Counted from the first letter of the stretch, positions 7,976 to 17,054 are shown. The stretch is DNA of 64,000 nt from Paenibacillus sp. V4I7 (GCF_030817275.1 NZ_JAUSZD010000002.1:7910501-7974500); one strand, 5' to 3'. Program-made: numbers and translations. Notes: a model not told the origin generated them from the sequence alone.

Positions 7976-8982
7976 AAGCTATACAACTGACAAACGGCTT
8001 CGGCTTTGAGGAATTAAACTTAACGGAACTCGACATACCAACGCCAGGCCCCCGTGAGGTGCTGATCCGCATGAAGGCAGCTTCTCTCAATTACCGGGAT
8101 CTAGTGATCCTCAGCGGATTAATGCCAATTGAAATCAAATTCCCCTTCATTCCATTATCAGACGGAGCGGGAGAAATTGTAGCCGTTGGCCAAGAAGTAA
8201 CAAGGTTTCAGGTCGGACACCGAGTAGCGGGTAATTTGCAACAGCGATTTTTTGCCGGCAACCCAAGACCGGGGGTATTAGAAGACAGTCTGGGAGGTCC
8301 GTTGAACGGAGTAGCGGCTGAATATGTCGTTCTACATGAAGACGGAATTGTCCATATTCCCGATCACCTCACTTGGGAGGAGGCTGCCACCTTGCCGATC
8401 GCGGCATTAACCGCATGGAGCATGCTAATCGAATACGGTGGTTTGCAAGCGGGGGATACCGTGCTGCTGCAAGGAACAGGCGGGGTTTCTATCTTCGGGC
8501 TTCAATTCGCTCTTATGGTTGGAGCACGAGCGATCATCACATCGAGCAGCAACGACAAGCTGGAACGAGCAAAAGCTCTCGGTGCATGGCAAACGATCAA
8601 TTATTCGGAAGTTCCCGATTGGGATAAAGCAGTGTTAGAACGGACTGGCGGCGTCGATCATGTTCTAGATGTTGGAGGAGCGGCAACGATGTCCAAATCC
8701 ATAAATGCGCTTCGCATTGGAGGGACCTTGAGTATGGTCGGATTCTTATCGGGCTTGACGATTCCGGAATATGATGTCACGGGCATCTTGCAGAAAGCCA
8801 CAACGGTTCGCGGCAGTCAAGTCGGCAACCGGGATCACTTTGAAAAGATGAATCGAGCGATTGCCCATCATCGTTTACATCCCGTCGTCGACCGTGTATT
8901 CCCTCTGGATCGAATTAGCGAAGCATTCGCGCTCTTGGCTGAAGGAAAGCAATATTTCGGAAAAATCGTAGTCCAAATTTAA
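7972..8982 (+). CDS. Zinc-independent medium-chain reductase (NAD(P)-dependent alcohol dehydrogenase/quinone reductase-like)
   Basis: The product is 336 aa. It has the MDR fold: an N-terminal GroES-like domain with SLNYRDLVILSG, and a Rossmann domain starting with GTGGVS at 168-173. The Cys/His ligands of catalytic zinc are missing and the LNYRD signature is that of the quinone-oxidoreductase/enoyl-reductase branch. It begins by a 4-bp ATGA overlap with the SDR stop, so both enzymes should be made together. A two-step reduction or oxidation of a shared carbonyl substrate is an inference. Confidence 0.88.
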   Translation: MKAIQLTNGFGFEELNLTELDIPTPGPREVLIRMKAASLNYRDLVILSGLMPIEIKFPFIPLSDGAGEIVAVGQEVTRFQVGHRVAGNLQQRFFAGNPRPGVLEDSLGGPLNGVAAEYVVLHEDGIVHIPDHLTWEEAATLPIAALTAWSMLIEYGGLQAGDTVLLQGTGGVSIFGLQFALMVGARAIITSSSNDKLERAKALGAWQTINYSEVPDWDKAVLERTGGVDHVLDVGGAATMSKSINALRIGGTLSMVGFLSGLTIPEYDVTGILQKATTVRGSQVGNRDHFEKMNRAIAHHRLHPVVDRVFPLDRISEAFALLAEGKQYFGKIVVQI

Positions 8983-9013
8983 ATCTCACTTAAAAGACAT
9001 AGGAGGCACTCTA

Positions 9014-10174
9014 ATGCCAAATCCACAAGTTCGTTCCGTTAAATCTCCAGAGGGCGTGAATCGCCCTAAACGCTCACCACGTAAAGTGCGCAGTTTGGGG
9101 CTATCGCTGCTTGCTGTGCTCATTCTTGGAGTCATCGTTTTCTTACTAGTTCCTTCACCTATCGAACCGGTAAAATGGCTGGCACCGACGGCTCCCTCTT
9201 TTCAGGAAGCGGGCCCTTGGAAACAGAACAACAAACTCAGCTCTGCTCAGCTTGTTACAGATGCCCCACAATTCCCGGAATTCATTACATTCGATAAAAA
9301 CGGCCAGTTATATACAGGAGATTCGGACGGAAAAATTTACAAGGTTCCTTTCGATGCAGAGGGCAATCCGCAAAAAGCCCAAGTGTTTGCAGACACCAAA
9401 GGAACGCCTAATGGACTTAAATTCGATGCCAAAGGCGATTTGATCGTTACGGATATCAAGAGGGGACTGCTGTCTATTAACCCATCGGGGAGCATAGAGG
9501 TATTGGCCAATCAAGTAGATGGCAAGCCGATCTATTTAGCTAACGAGCTTGATATTGCCCGGGACGGCTCCATATATTTTTCCGATACCTCGAACTATGG
9601 ACGTGTGACATTCAGAGAAATTGCCGAGAACAAGCCGCATGGACGCTTGCTGAAGTACGATCCAATGACCAAACAGACGACCGTCCTGTTAGAAGGCCTC
9701 TATTTTGCGAACGGGGTTGCCTTGTCTGCGGATGAAGATTTCGTGCTTGTGGCGGAATCGTATCATTATCAGTTGACCAGATACTGGCTCAAGGGTCCAA
9801 AGAAGGGGACATCTGATATTTTTGCGGACAATCTCGCAGGCTTTCCAGATAACATTACGCGTGATGAACAGGGTCATTTCTGGGTCGGGATCTTTACGAC
9901 TCGCCTTTCTTTTGCAGATCAGATGCATCGCAGCCCGTGGTTGGCTGGTATCATGGCCAAAGTACCAGAGTCGCTGCTTAGCGGCGCAAGTGCACCAGCG
10001 AAGCATGGGCTTGCTGCGGAGTTCGGCCCGCAAGGGGAACTTATCGGAAGCTGGCATGATCCGGAAGGCTCATTGTTTGGCGTAACTACGGCTGCAAGCC
10101 ATAACGGATATTTATATATAGGAACGGCACCTGGAGGCAGTAGAGGCGTTCATCGCGTGCTTTTAACAAAATAA
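9014..10174 (+). CDS. Membrane-anchored SMP-30/strictosidine synthase-like six-bladed propeller
   Basis: The product is 386 aa. Residues 27-47 are one membrane helix after a basic N-terminus, so the propeller is outside the cell. The body matches the SMP-30/gluconolactonase/strictosidine-synthase-like family, closest in layout to APMAP: PEFITFD (Glu89), LANELDIARDGSIYFSD, YFANGVALSADEDFVLVAE and FPDNITRDEQGHFWVG supply the usual metal-binding Glu, Asn and Asp positions. Such enzymes hydrolyse lactones or aryl esters. An AGGAGG site precedes the ATG, 31 bp after the reductase, so it is the third gene of the operon. The physiological substrate is unknown. Confidence 0.82.
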   Translation: MPNPQVRSVKSPEGVNRPKRSPRKVRSLGLSLLAVLILGVIVFLLVPSPIEPVKWLAPTAPSFQEAGPWKQNNKLSSAQLVTDAPQFPEFITFDKNGQLYTGDSDGKIYKVPFDAEGNPQKAQVFADTKGTPNGLKFDAKGDLIVTDIKRGLLSINPSGSIEVLANQVDGKPIYLANELDIARDGSIYFSDTSNYGRVTFREIAENKPHGRLLKYDPMTKQTTVLLEGLYFANGVALSADEDFVLVAESYHYQLTRYWLKGPKKGTSDIFADNLAGFPDNITRDEQGHFWVGIFTTRLSFADQMHRSPWLAGIMAKVPESLLSGASAPAKHGLAAEFGPQGELIGSWHDPEGSLFGVTTAASHNGYLYIGTAPGGSRGVHRVLLTK

Positions 10175-10198
10175 TGTTGGAATCCGGGAGGGAACGAA

Positions 10199-10393
10199 TC
10201 ATTTTACATACTTAGCTGCAAATTTAGTGATTAATAGGGATGGCAGAAATAAAGCTATTATAAAAATAAGCAGCAATACATTAATAAAAGGTGATATCCC
10301 TCCATCGAAAAAGAAAGTATATGCCCACTTAAAACCGGTGAACAACAGAAAATATGTGAATAAAAAGAAAATGGTTAATAGGATTTTCCTCAT
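10199..10393 (-). CDS. Small two-helix membrane protein, unknown
   Basis: This 64-aa protein has two hydrophobic helices (about residues 5-24 and 34-54) and basic ends (MRKILL..., ...KFAAKYVK). An in-frame GTG lies five codons upstream, but ATG 10393 has AAGGGTGG upstream. The gene is AT-rich compared with its neighbours, as is the broken lipoprotein gene upstream on the same strand, and the pair may be an acquired unit. No family is recognised. Confidence 0.5.
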   Translation of the reverse strand: MRKILLTIFFLFTYFLLFTGFKWAYTFFFDGGISPFINVLLLIFIIALFLPSLLITKFAAKYVK

Positions 10394-10428
10394 GTTTCTT
10401 AAGACCACCCTTTTGTTTGCTGCTTAAT

Positions 10429-10851
10429 TCAAAGCTGTTCCATTTGATAATCAACGGTATTTTCATTTAAGTACATTTCAATTTTTTCGGGCTGGGTATC
10501 TAAAGTAATTATGAAAAGTGACTCATTTTTCAAGTACTGCTCGTCAGCGGCCATTTTATCTTTTAAATAGATAGAAAGAGTCCCATCTTTCTCATCAAAT
10601 TTAATTGTTCTGTAGTCGTAGCTAAGGTCTTTTTTGGAGTAAATAAGGTAACGAATCTTCTCTGTTTGATCCTTATTTTCATTCATTTTTCTCAAATAAA
10701 TACCATTTTCTTTTGATTTTGATTGCACCTATGTTCGTAGATTTGTATCAAGATCAGAACGTTCAATGTTCTTGGGAGTTATTTGTTCATCTGAACATCC
10801 AATCAATAGAAAGAAACAAATGAAGCAGAATATTCTGATCAAAATAGTCAT
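10429..10851 (-). pseudogene. Small lipoprotein gene interrupted by an in-frame amber codon
   Basis: ATG 10851 follows GGGAGA with 6-nt spacing and codes a type II signal peptide with lipobox LIGC (Cys19). After 40 codons comes TAG at 10731-10729. The same frame then continues without interruption as GTG 10728 for 99 more codons to a stop at 10429. The downstream part is lysine-rich with a compact beta-type pattern (SLFIITLDTQPEKIEMYL). Together they read as one ~140-aa lipoprotein. It could be a recent pseudogene, a sequencing error, or a readthrough or restart case. The region is AT-rich. Family not recognised. Confidence 0.65.
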
Positions 10852-10933
10852 TGTTTCTCCCGTATGTTAGTCATAACTTAACAGTTTTTGCTTTGTGTTC
10901 TAGCATATTGTTATACCCAGAATTTGTCAATTA

Positions 10934-10975
10934 AATCAAGTGGACCCATGCGCAGTTGCATGGGTCCACTTGATT
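10934..10975. terminator. Intrinsic terminator after the MFS gene
   Basis: Perfect 18-bp arms (10934-10951 and 10958-10975, core GTGGACCCATGC) surround a 6-nt loop, 8 bp past the stop of the minus-strand MFS gene. The region 10852-10933 holds the promoter area of the broken lipoprotein gene. Confidence 0.8.
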
Positions 10976-10982
10976 TTGTCGT

Positions 10983-12407
10983 TTAGTTATAACTACTTGA
11001 TAAAGCAGCTGCCTCAGACTCCTTCAAGACCACAACCTTCTTTTGCTTCTTTTTGCCAAATGAAAAATAGTAAATCGCTAGAATAACCAGTTGCAATGCG
11101 GCTATAACTAAGCAGATATTGCTAAAAATAAAGCCAGATAAATAGCTGTAAAAGGGGTTCCAGTTTGGAATGCTTTGTGATCCAAGATCAACGATTTTAC
11201 TGTATATGCCGATCGCGATCCCTTGCGAAATGAAATTGACCATTGCCAGCATGCCCATCCCGACACCAACCTGTTCCTTTGGCAAAGTTCTTGAAACTGA
11301 GTTGGATAACGCAATGACAATGAAAGATTGCCCGACGTTGCCGAGAACCAGAAAAACAGCAATGAGAAAGGGAGAACCTCCGGTAAAAGTGGAGAGTAAC
11401 ATAAAACAAGCTAGCAGTAAGCTTGAAGCCACATAAACGACAAATGAGTTGCCTTTTACATCCGCGAGTTTACCGCCTCTACGACCAAATACAGCCGAAG
11501 CGACTGCTGCAGGAACCATCGCGAAGCCGATCCAAACGGAAGGTAACTTCTGAATATCTGCTAATAGAAGCGGGCTAAGTACATAGAGTGAGCAGCAAGT
11601 ACCGCTGATGAGGAATGAAATAGTCAGTCCGAGTGTGTACTTTTTATTTCGAAAGAGTTTTGGGGCAATAAAGGGCTCCCCAGCCGTGCAAATTCGAGCA
11701 ATGAATAACCCTAAAGCGAGTAAGCCACCTAACAAAAGCCAGATTCCCTTCGTAACACTCAGCAGAAATAAGGCTATTGTGATGGCCAACAGACTGCCAC
11801 CAATCCAGTCAAATTTCCCTGTTGTCCCAGGCTGTTCATTTCCTAAATACTTGCGGTAAAAAGGGAGGTTAGCCAAAATAAGCAAAGGTACAGCGAATAA
11901 CCAGCGCCAGTGTACCGTGCTAACGATTAAAGCAGCGACAACAGGCCCAAGTGCATTACCGAAAGCTAAACCTACTGCGGTCATGCCAAGAGCTGCGCCT
12001 CTTCGCTCTGGAGCGAAATAACGTAAGGGTATGATCATCGCAATCGCGGGAATAACCGCAGCTCCGGATGCTTGCAGACATCTGCCGACTAGCGCCATCC
12101 CGAATGTTTGTGAAGTCAGCCCGATAAGAGAACCGGCCGTAAATAATAGGAGTCCGAAGGTTACTAAATTTTTCAGCTTATAGCGGTCTGCCAGCTTTCC
12201 GTAGGTGACTGCGCCAATGGCGTAGATCAGAATGTAGGCAGAAGAGAGCCAGCTGACCTGGGCAATTGTAAGGGAGAAGTCTTCACTAATCTTGGGCAAG
12301 ACGATGTTGAACATGATGCCGCTCATCATGGATATAGTCAGGGTGAACATCAAAATACGCATTAATTTGTCGCCGGCTTGCTGCAGTTCTTGGGTTTGGG
12401 TAGTCAT
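10983..12407 (-). CDS. MFS efflux transporter, DHA2-like
   Basis: The product is 474 aa with about 14 predicted membrane helices, the drug:H+ antiporter-2 layout. Motif A is YGKLADRYKLK between helices 2 and 3. The GRCLQASGAAVIPAIAMII and GLAFGNALGPVVAALI segments are the motif B and motif C (antiporter) regions. It resembles TetA(L)/LmrB-type pumps, but the substrate is open. AGGATG precedes the ATG. It lies downstream of a TetR gene on the same strand, and the 65-bp gap contains the same 18-bp palindrome that precedes tetR, so both are under that repressor. Confidence 0.88.
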   Translation of the reverse strand: MTTQTQELQQAGDKLMRILMFTLTISMMSGIMFNIVLPKISEDFSLTIAQVSWLSSAYILIYAIGAVTYGKLADRYKLKNLVTFGLLLFTAGSLIGLTSQTFGMALVGRCLQASGAAVIPAIAMIIPLRYFAPERRGAALGMTAVGLAFGNALGPVVAALIVSTVHWRWLFAVPLLILANLPFYRKYLGNEQPGTTGKFDWIGGSLLAITIALFLLSVTKGIWLLLGGLLALGLFIARICTAGEPFIAPKLFRNKKYTLGLTISFLISGTCCSLYVLSPLLLADIQKLPSVWIGFAMVPAAVASAVFGRRGGKLADVKGNSFVVYVASSLLLACFMLLSTFTGGSPFLIAVFLVLGNVGQSFIVIALSNSVSRTLPKEQVGVGMGMLAMVNFISQGIAIGIYSKIVDLGSQSIPNWNPFYSYLSGFIFSNICLVIAALQLVILAIYYFSFGKKKQKKVVVLKESEAAALSSSYN

Positions 12408-12437
12408 ACGTTACCACATCCTTCTTTAAAATTTGAC

Positions 12438-12455
12438 TGTCAGTACTGACTGACA
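12438..12455. promoter_or_regulatory. TetR operator upstream of the MFS gene
   Basis: TGTCAGTACTGACTGACA is an inverted repeat of TGTCAGT/ACTGACA with a 4-bp centre. It matches the site upstream of tetR at 17 of 18 positions. Confidence 0.75.
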
Positions 12456-12464
12456 TACGATCTA

Positions 12465-12492
12465 TAAAAAAACTAGGGTTGTAAGGCCCTAG
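12465..12492 (-). terminator. Terminator overlapping the tetR stop codon
   Basis: On the minus strand CTAGGG/CCCTAG arms (12492-12487 and 12478-12473) are followed by a T-run. The tetR stop TAG is the end of the second arm. This separates tetR transcription from the MFS gene, which must then use its own promoter. Confidence 0.75.
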
Positions 12493-13060
12493 CAAAAATC
12501 TTTACGCTCTCTTGAATAAATGGCTCCAACGAAATGGTTGAATAATTTTTATGGCTATCGAGATCGTTCATGAACGCCCCGAAATTCATCATCATAAAGG
12601 AGAAGGCGTGCATCTCCGGATACGTGGGAATCATTTTGCCTTTCTCAGACATCTCGATGAAATAATTCGTTAAAATTTCCAGCAATTGCAGAGGATGCTT
12701 ATGTGTACGCTCGCGGAATCCGGGCAGTTGGCCTTCTTCTTTGAGACTGATCTGGATCAATTTGCGATTACGGTTCATAATCTCATGATAGGTTTTACTG
12801 ACCAGAAGCAGATCCTTCTCCAGATCCCACACGAGCTTTTCACTAAACAGCTTCTTCATCTCTTCGGCATAATGATAGCGGTCAAATGCGGCTTCGAGAA
12901 GCTTCTGCTTACTGCCGAATTGGCGAAACAATGTCTTCTCACTAAGACCTGCTTCCGTGGCAATTTCAAGGGTGGTTACCCCATTGTAGCCTTTAGCTGC
13001 TATCAAATTGAGCGCCGCCAAGAGAAGTCTATCGCTGCTTCCCAGCTTGCTGCTGTCCAT
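12473..13060 (-). CDS. TetR-family repressor of the adjacent MFS pump
   Basis: The product is 195 aa. Residues 10-55 form the helix-turn-helix (LLAALNLIAAKGYNGVTTLEIATEAGLSEKTLFRQFGSKQKLL). The C-terminal ligand domain is divergent, as is normal. AGAGGGAT precedes ATG 13060. A TTGACT-17-TATTAT promoter with an 18-bp palindrome over the start region lies just upstream, and a near-identical palindrome lies before the MFS gene. This supports autoregulation and control of efflux, with the pump substrate as likely inducer (inference). Confidence 0.9.
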   Translation of the reverse strand: MDSSKLGSSDRLLLAALNLIAAKGYNGVTTLEIATEAGLSEKTLFRQFGSKQKLLEAAFDRYHYAEEMKKLFSEKLVWDLEKDLLLVSKTYHEIMNRNRKLIQISLKEEGQLPGFRERTHKHPLQLLEILTNYFIEMSEKGKMIPTYPEMHAFSFMMMNFGAFMNDLDSHKNYSTISLEPFIQESVKIFARALQP

Positions 13061-13083
13061 GTTATTATCCCTCTTCCGAAAAG

Positions 13084-13133
13084 ATGTCAGTACTCACTGA
13101 CATTATAATATGCTGGATATGGAATAAAGTCAA
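13084..13133 (-). promoter_or_regulatory. tetR promoter with operator
   Basis: On the minus strand -35 TTGACT (13133-13128), a 17-bp spacer and -10 TATTAT (13110-13105) precede the 20-bp dyad 13103-13084 (core TGTCAGTACTCACTGACA). The dyad covers the expected transcription start. Confidence 0.75.
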
Positions 13134-13172
13134 TGTAGATATATCCTACTTTTTAAAAATTTTCCGGCCTTT

Positions 13173-14024
13173 TTAGCCAAAAAAACTAATGATCAAAATG
13201 CCGATCAAGATAAGAATCGAGCAAATAATTCGTAGTGTGCCTTGCTTTTCTTTAAGCACAACAATGCCCAGAATCGTAGCAAAGACAGTGCCAATCTCAC
13301 GAATTGGTGAGATATGGCCAACAGGAGCATATTTCATGGCGATCAAAAATAACAAATAAGATCCGGGGTTGAGGATCGCACCCAGTAAAATGATCTTGGC
13401 GTTAAGCTTCCATTCGACGCGAAGTTGTTTAGAAGCCAGTACAATGGGCGTCAGTGCAGCCATGAACCCGATATTCGTAACCTCCAATAAAGTGATAGCT
13501 GAGACATGCTGAAGGTTGATGCGATCAACAAAAACGTAACATGTCGTACATAGGCCGACACTAAGGGCCATAAGGAATGGCTTAACCGTTCCGGCGGATG
13601 CTTGTTTACGGGTGAAAATACCGCTAAGCCAAATGAAACCAAAGACCATGCAGAGCAGACCTATCCAACCGTATATCGATAAGGATTCACGAAGGAACAA
13701 GACGCTGCCAATGGGAATGAAGAGCGTGCTGGTGCCTCGCATAATCGGATATACCTGGGAGAGGTCGCCCATATTGTAGGTGCGTGCCAACAACAGGGAG
13801 TAGACGCTTTGCAAACACGCAGATAAAAGTAAGAATCCGTAGGCTTGTAGGGATAAAGGGGTAAGCCAGAGTTCTCTGATTAAATATGGAAGAAGTCCGA
13901 TTGTGGTTACCATCATGATGGACCATAGAAAGACGCTTTTATTCTGGCTTCTTTTGGTGAATAAGCTCCAGACCGCGTGCGTAAGACCTGAAGCTACGAC
14001 TAGTAAAATTGAAACGATAAACAA
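13173..14024 (-). CDS. EamA/DMT-superfamily transporter
   Basis: The product is 283 aa with about 10 membrane helices in two EamA repeats (residues about 5-135 and 147-282). The second repeat contains the conserved REIGTVFATILGIVVLKEK segment, matched in the first by YPIMRGTSTLFIPIGSVLFLRES. The start is TTG with GGAG 11 nt upstream. It follows the metallophosphoesterase by 27 bp on the same strand and is probably co-transcribed with it. The substrate, probably a small metabolite, cannot be told. Confidence 0.85.
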   Translation of the reverse strand: MFIVSILLVVASGLTHAVWSLFTKRSQNKSVFLWSIMMVTTIGLLPYLIRELWLTPLSLQAYGFLLLSACLQSVYSLLLARTYNMGDLSQVYPIMRGTSTLFIPIGSVLFLRESLSIYGWIGLLCMVFGFIWLSGIFTRKQASAGTVKPFLMALSVGLCTTCYVFVDRINLQHVSAITLLEVTNIGFMAALTPIVLASKQLRVEWKLNAKIILLGAILNPGSYLLFLIAMKYAPVGHISPIREIGTVFATILGIVVLKEKQGTLRIICSILILIGILIISFFG

Positions 14025-14051
14025 GCGATCATCTCCAAACCTTGAGAGAAG

Positions 14052-15002
14052 TTAAACGTTGGGGTTGTGTTCGGGTTGATCCATGATTACCGTGCCGTCA
14101 GCCAGTCGCAGCCAGGATTCGAAAGAACGCTCGCCTTCGCGGAGTCGAATCATCCTGGCACCACGAGGGAAGCCGTCTTTGCCATAGGTATTGTAACCTG
14201 TTGCTCTTCCGTAGCAGAGACGTACTCCGTGAAGCTCGCCCCAATAATCGTTGACGTGGTCGTGGCCGCAGAAAGTTCCGATGACATCGCCCATTTCTAC
14301 CATGGCAGTAAATAGTCCTGAGTTAACGGGGGAGCAGCAGACGTTCTCAAACTTGTCGCCGTAGCAAGTCTCATTGTCCCAAACTTGTTTATACTCCTGA
14401 AGCGGGATGTGAAAGAAAGCCAAGGCAGGGTATGCCTGCGATCCGATACTCGATTGGAGCTTTCGCGATTCCTCTCTGTACCAGTCGATCTGATTGCTGC
14501 GAATCCAATCATAACCTTGGATATGCGGCAGCACAGAGCGATCCCCGGAATCAAAGAAGTACAAAGCGGCAGCGGTCTGACCATTGGGACCGGAAATGGA
14601 CAATGTATAGTTGCCAACACCGTTAATTTCTTCTGGTCCACGCTGGGTAACTGTATGGGAATGCTCCAGCACTGTTTTCATGAGCTCATCTCTAGTGATG
14701 GTAGTTTCTGTATCGTGGTTACCGAACACAACAGCCCATGGAATACCACGAGATTCGGCCGTGTGAACGGCATCGCGAAACGCTTGGTGCGGATGCTTGC
14801 AAACAGATTCACCGGATGCCCCGTACCCTGTGTAAATGACGTCGCCCGTAAATACAACAAGGTCAGGATGCTCAGCGTCTAGCACTTCTTCCATTAGACG
14901 ACGTGTTTGCTGATCTTCATCCTCACCATTTTCCCAATGTAAATCAGTGAACTGGGCAATCGTAAAAGTGCGATCTTCGCGAAAGGCAAGCTGATGCTGC
15001 AC
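14052..15002 (-). CDS. Calcineurin-like metallophosphoesterase
   Basis: The product is 316 aa. The five motif blocks of the fold are present: D20-L-H22, G53-D54, G94-N-H-D97, H198 and G246-H-D-H249. These bind two metal ions. It resembles the purple-acid-phosphatase-like single-domain group. No signal peptide is seen, so it should act in the cytoplasm. The start is GTG preceded by AGGGGGA. Divergent from the DUF4091 gene and upstream of an EamA transporter. The substrate is unknown; phosphomonoesters or nucleotides are possible. Confidence 0.87.
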   Translation of the reverse strand: MQHQLAFREDRTFTIAQFTDLHWENGEDEDQQTRRLMEEVLDAEHPDLVVFTGDVIYTGYGASGESVCKHPHQAFRDAVHTAESRGIPWAVVFGNHDTETTITRDELMKTVLEHSHTVTQRGPEEINGVGNYTLSISGPNGQTAAALYFFDSGDRSVLPHIQGYDWIRSNQIDWYREESRKLQSSIGSQAYPALAFFHIPLQEYKQVWDNETCYGDKFENVCCSPVNSGLFTAMVEMGDVIGTFCGHDHVNDYWGELHGVRLCYGRATGYNTYGKDGFPRGARMIRLREGERSFESWLRLADGTVIMDQPEHNPNV

Positions 15003-15071
15003 AATAAATGTCCCCCTATAAGTTGTATTTTGTAGTAATCATGTTGTTTCTTTATAATATATTGTTGTTTG

Positions 15072-15187
15072 TTGGCTATTGTATCGCTGGTTTGATATAC
15101 TGTCAATGAGGAATTTTTTAAATAAAATGAGTGAATGCAAGAATGAAACCGTTTCCGAGAGTATGGATCGTGGGGACGGTTTTTTCT
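15072..15187 (+). promoter_or_regulatory. Possible promoter and leader terminator upstream of the DUF4091 gene
   Basis: TTGGCT (15072-15077), an 18-bp spacer and TATACT (15096-15101) resemble a promoter. About 45 bp beyond it AAACCGT (15146-15152) and ACGGTTT (15176-15182) pair and are followed by a T-run, an intrinsic terminator shape. The next coding sequence begins at 15293. The arrangement suggests attenuation of the DUF4091 transcript, or a short untranslated RNA. Confidence 0.4.
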
Positions 15188-15292
15188 CAAAAAAAAGCGA
15201 TTAAGCAAAAAATGCCGATATACTGTACGGAGTAACAACCGTATCTTTGTAATCAATAACCATATTAATTGTAAGTAAGAGGAGACTACATC

Positions 15293-16948
15293 ATGTCTGA
15301 TAAAAAGGTTGAATTACGATGTTTGAATTCTTTGGCTAAAGTAATCGCTCATCATGAACTCGATTCCCGTTATTTCCTTGAACGAGCAACAACATTCAGC
15401 AACGAAATTTACTCGTTTCAGGTAGCGTATCGCTCGGAGCAGCTTATTAAAGGCATACGCATCGAAATCGAATCACCACTAGCCGAGTGTATGACGGTAC
15501 GAAAAGTTGGATTGGCGCCAAGTGAATTAGCATGTTATGGCGATCATGATGATTATATAATCAGTGATCATCCGGGTCTGTATCCCGATCCGTTGATGCC
15601 TATGGATGCAAATGGCGAGGTTGCTTTACCTGGGAGCTGGAGCTCTCTATGGATAACGGTGGATCTCAAAAATCAACATCCAGAAGGAGTGTACCCAATT
15701 GATGTGATATTGCTATCTACTGATGGCAATCGGATGGGTTCAGAGCGCATCGATTTGCAAGTATTAAGCGGTTCTTTGCCCAAGCAAAGGTTGATTCGAA
15801 CCGAATGGTTTCATACGGATTGTTTGGCCAATCATTACAATGTGAATGTCTTCAGCGAAGAGCATTGGAGACTTATAGAGCAATATGTTCAAACTGCGGT
15901 CAAACAAGGGATCAATATGATTTTAACACCATTATTCACGCCTCCATTGGATACAGAAGTTGGCGGTGAGCGGACTACTGTGCAGTTAGTAGAGGTAGAG
16001 CGTGATGAGAATGGGTACCGATTTGATTTTCGCTTACTGGAGAGATGGATAGCACTTGGAGAACGCTGCGGGGTTGAATATTATGAGTTTTCTCATTTAT
16101 TTACGCAATGGGGGGCACAGTTTGCGCCCAAAATCATGGCTGCGGAAAAGGGGCAGCTGAAGCGAATATTTGGTTGGGAAACAGATGCAACTGGAGAAGA
16201 ATATGGCCAGTTCCTAGAGGCACTTTTACCTAAATTGGATCAGTTTATCAAAAAGCAGGGCATTCAGGATCGCGTGTTTTTCCACGTTTCGGACGAACCG
16301 ACCTTGGACAATTTGGAGTCATATCGAGCAGCAAGTAGCCGGTTGAGCCAGTTCCTTCAAGGCTATCCTACGTTCGACGCACTTTCGGACTATGAATTTT
16401 ACGCACATGGCCTTGTGAACACACCAGTGGTTGCCAACAATCATATTGATTCCTTTATTAGCCGCGGCGTGGATAACCTTTGGACTTATTATTGCTGTGC
16501 GCAGTACAAAAAAGTATCAAATCGATTCTTTGTATTTCCTTCGGAGAGAAATCGGATCATTGGATTCCAGTTATATAAATTTGATATACGAGGATTTTTA
16601 CATTGGGGGTATAACTTCTGGTATTCACAATATGCACGTAAAATGGTGAATCCATTTGTCCAAACGGATGCAGATCGAGCTTTTCCTTCTGGGGATGCCT
16701 TCCTTGTATATCCAGGAGAAACGGGACCTATCGAATCCATTCGAATGGTTGTATTTTATGAAGCTTTGCAAGATGTAAGGGCGCTTGAAATGTTAGAAGG
16801 TTTGATTGGTCGCGAGAGAACTATTGCCATCATTGAAGAAGATCTTGCTGTGCCATTAACATTCAGCGATTATCCGCATGAACCCGACTGGATTATTAAG
16901 AAGCGTGAGCAGATCAATCAACTTATTGCTTCGCTGGCTAAAGGATGA
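15293..16948 (+). CDS. DUF4091 (GH123-like) protein
   Basis: The product is 551 aa. It has an N-terminal beta domain (about 1-155) and a TIM-barrel-like C-terminal region with FFHVSDEPTLDNLESY, VDNLWTYYCCAQY and LHWGYNFWY, typical of DUF4091 proteins related to GH123 N-acetylgalactosaminidases. In GH123 an Asp-Glu pair is catalytic; the DEP in HVSDEP is the likely counterpart here. No signal peptide, so it is cytoplasmic and probably acts on an imported oligosaccharide. GAGGAG precedes the ATG. A DeoR regulator and a sugar importer follow. Confidence 0.82.
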   Translation: MSDKKVELRCLNSLAKVIAHHELDSRYFLERATTFSNEIYSFQVAYRSEQLIKGIRIEIESPLAECMTVRKVGLAPSELACYGDHDDYIISDHPGLYPDPLMPMDANGEVALPGSWSSLWITVDLKNQHPEGVYPIDVILLSTDGNRMGSERIDLQVLSGSLPKQRLIRTEWFHTDCLANHYNVNVFSEEHWRLIEQYVQTAVKQGINMILTPLFTPPLDTEVGGERTTVQLVEVERDENGYRFDFRLLERWIALGERCGVEYYEFSHLFTQWGAQFAPKIMAAEKGQLKRIFGWETDATGEEYGQFLEALLPKLDQFIKKQGIQDRVFFHVSDEPTLDNLESYRAASSRLSQFLQGYPTFDALSDYEFYAHGLVNTPVVANNHIDSFISRGVDNLWTYYCCAQYKKVSNRFFVFPSERNRIIGFQLYKFDIRGFLHWGYNFWYSQYARKMVNPFVQTDADRAFPSGDAFLVYPGETGPIESIRMVVFYEALQDVRALEMLEGLIGRERTIAIIEEDLAVPLTFSDYPHEPDWIIKKREQINQLIASLAKG

Positions 16949-17054
16949 AGCCGATCCGTTGACATCGTAAGCGCCACCTTATAAACTGGATGAAAACAAC
17001 AGGAAACATCACCATGTGGATATCATCGGTCAATAGCTGATGCTGACGATGCCA

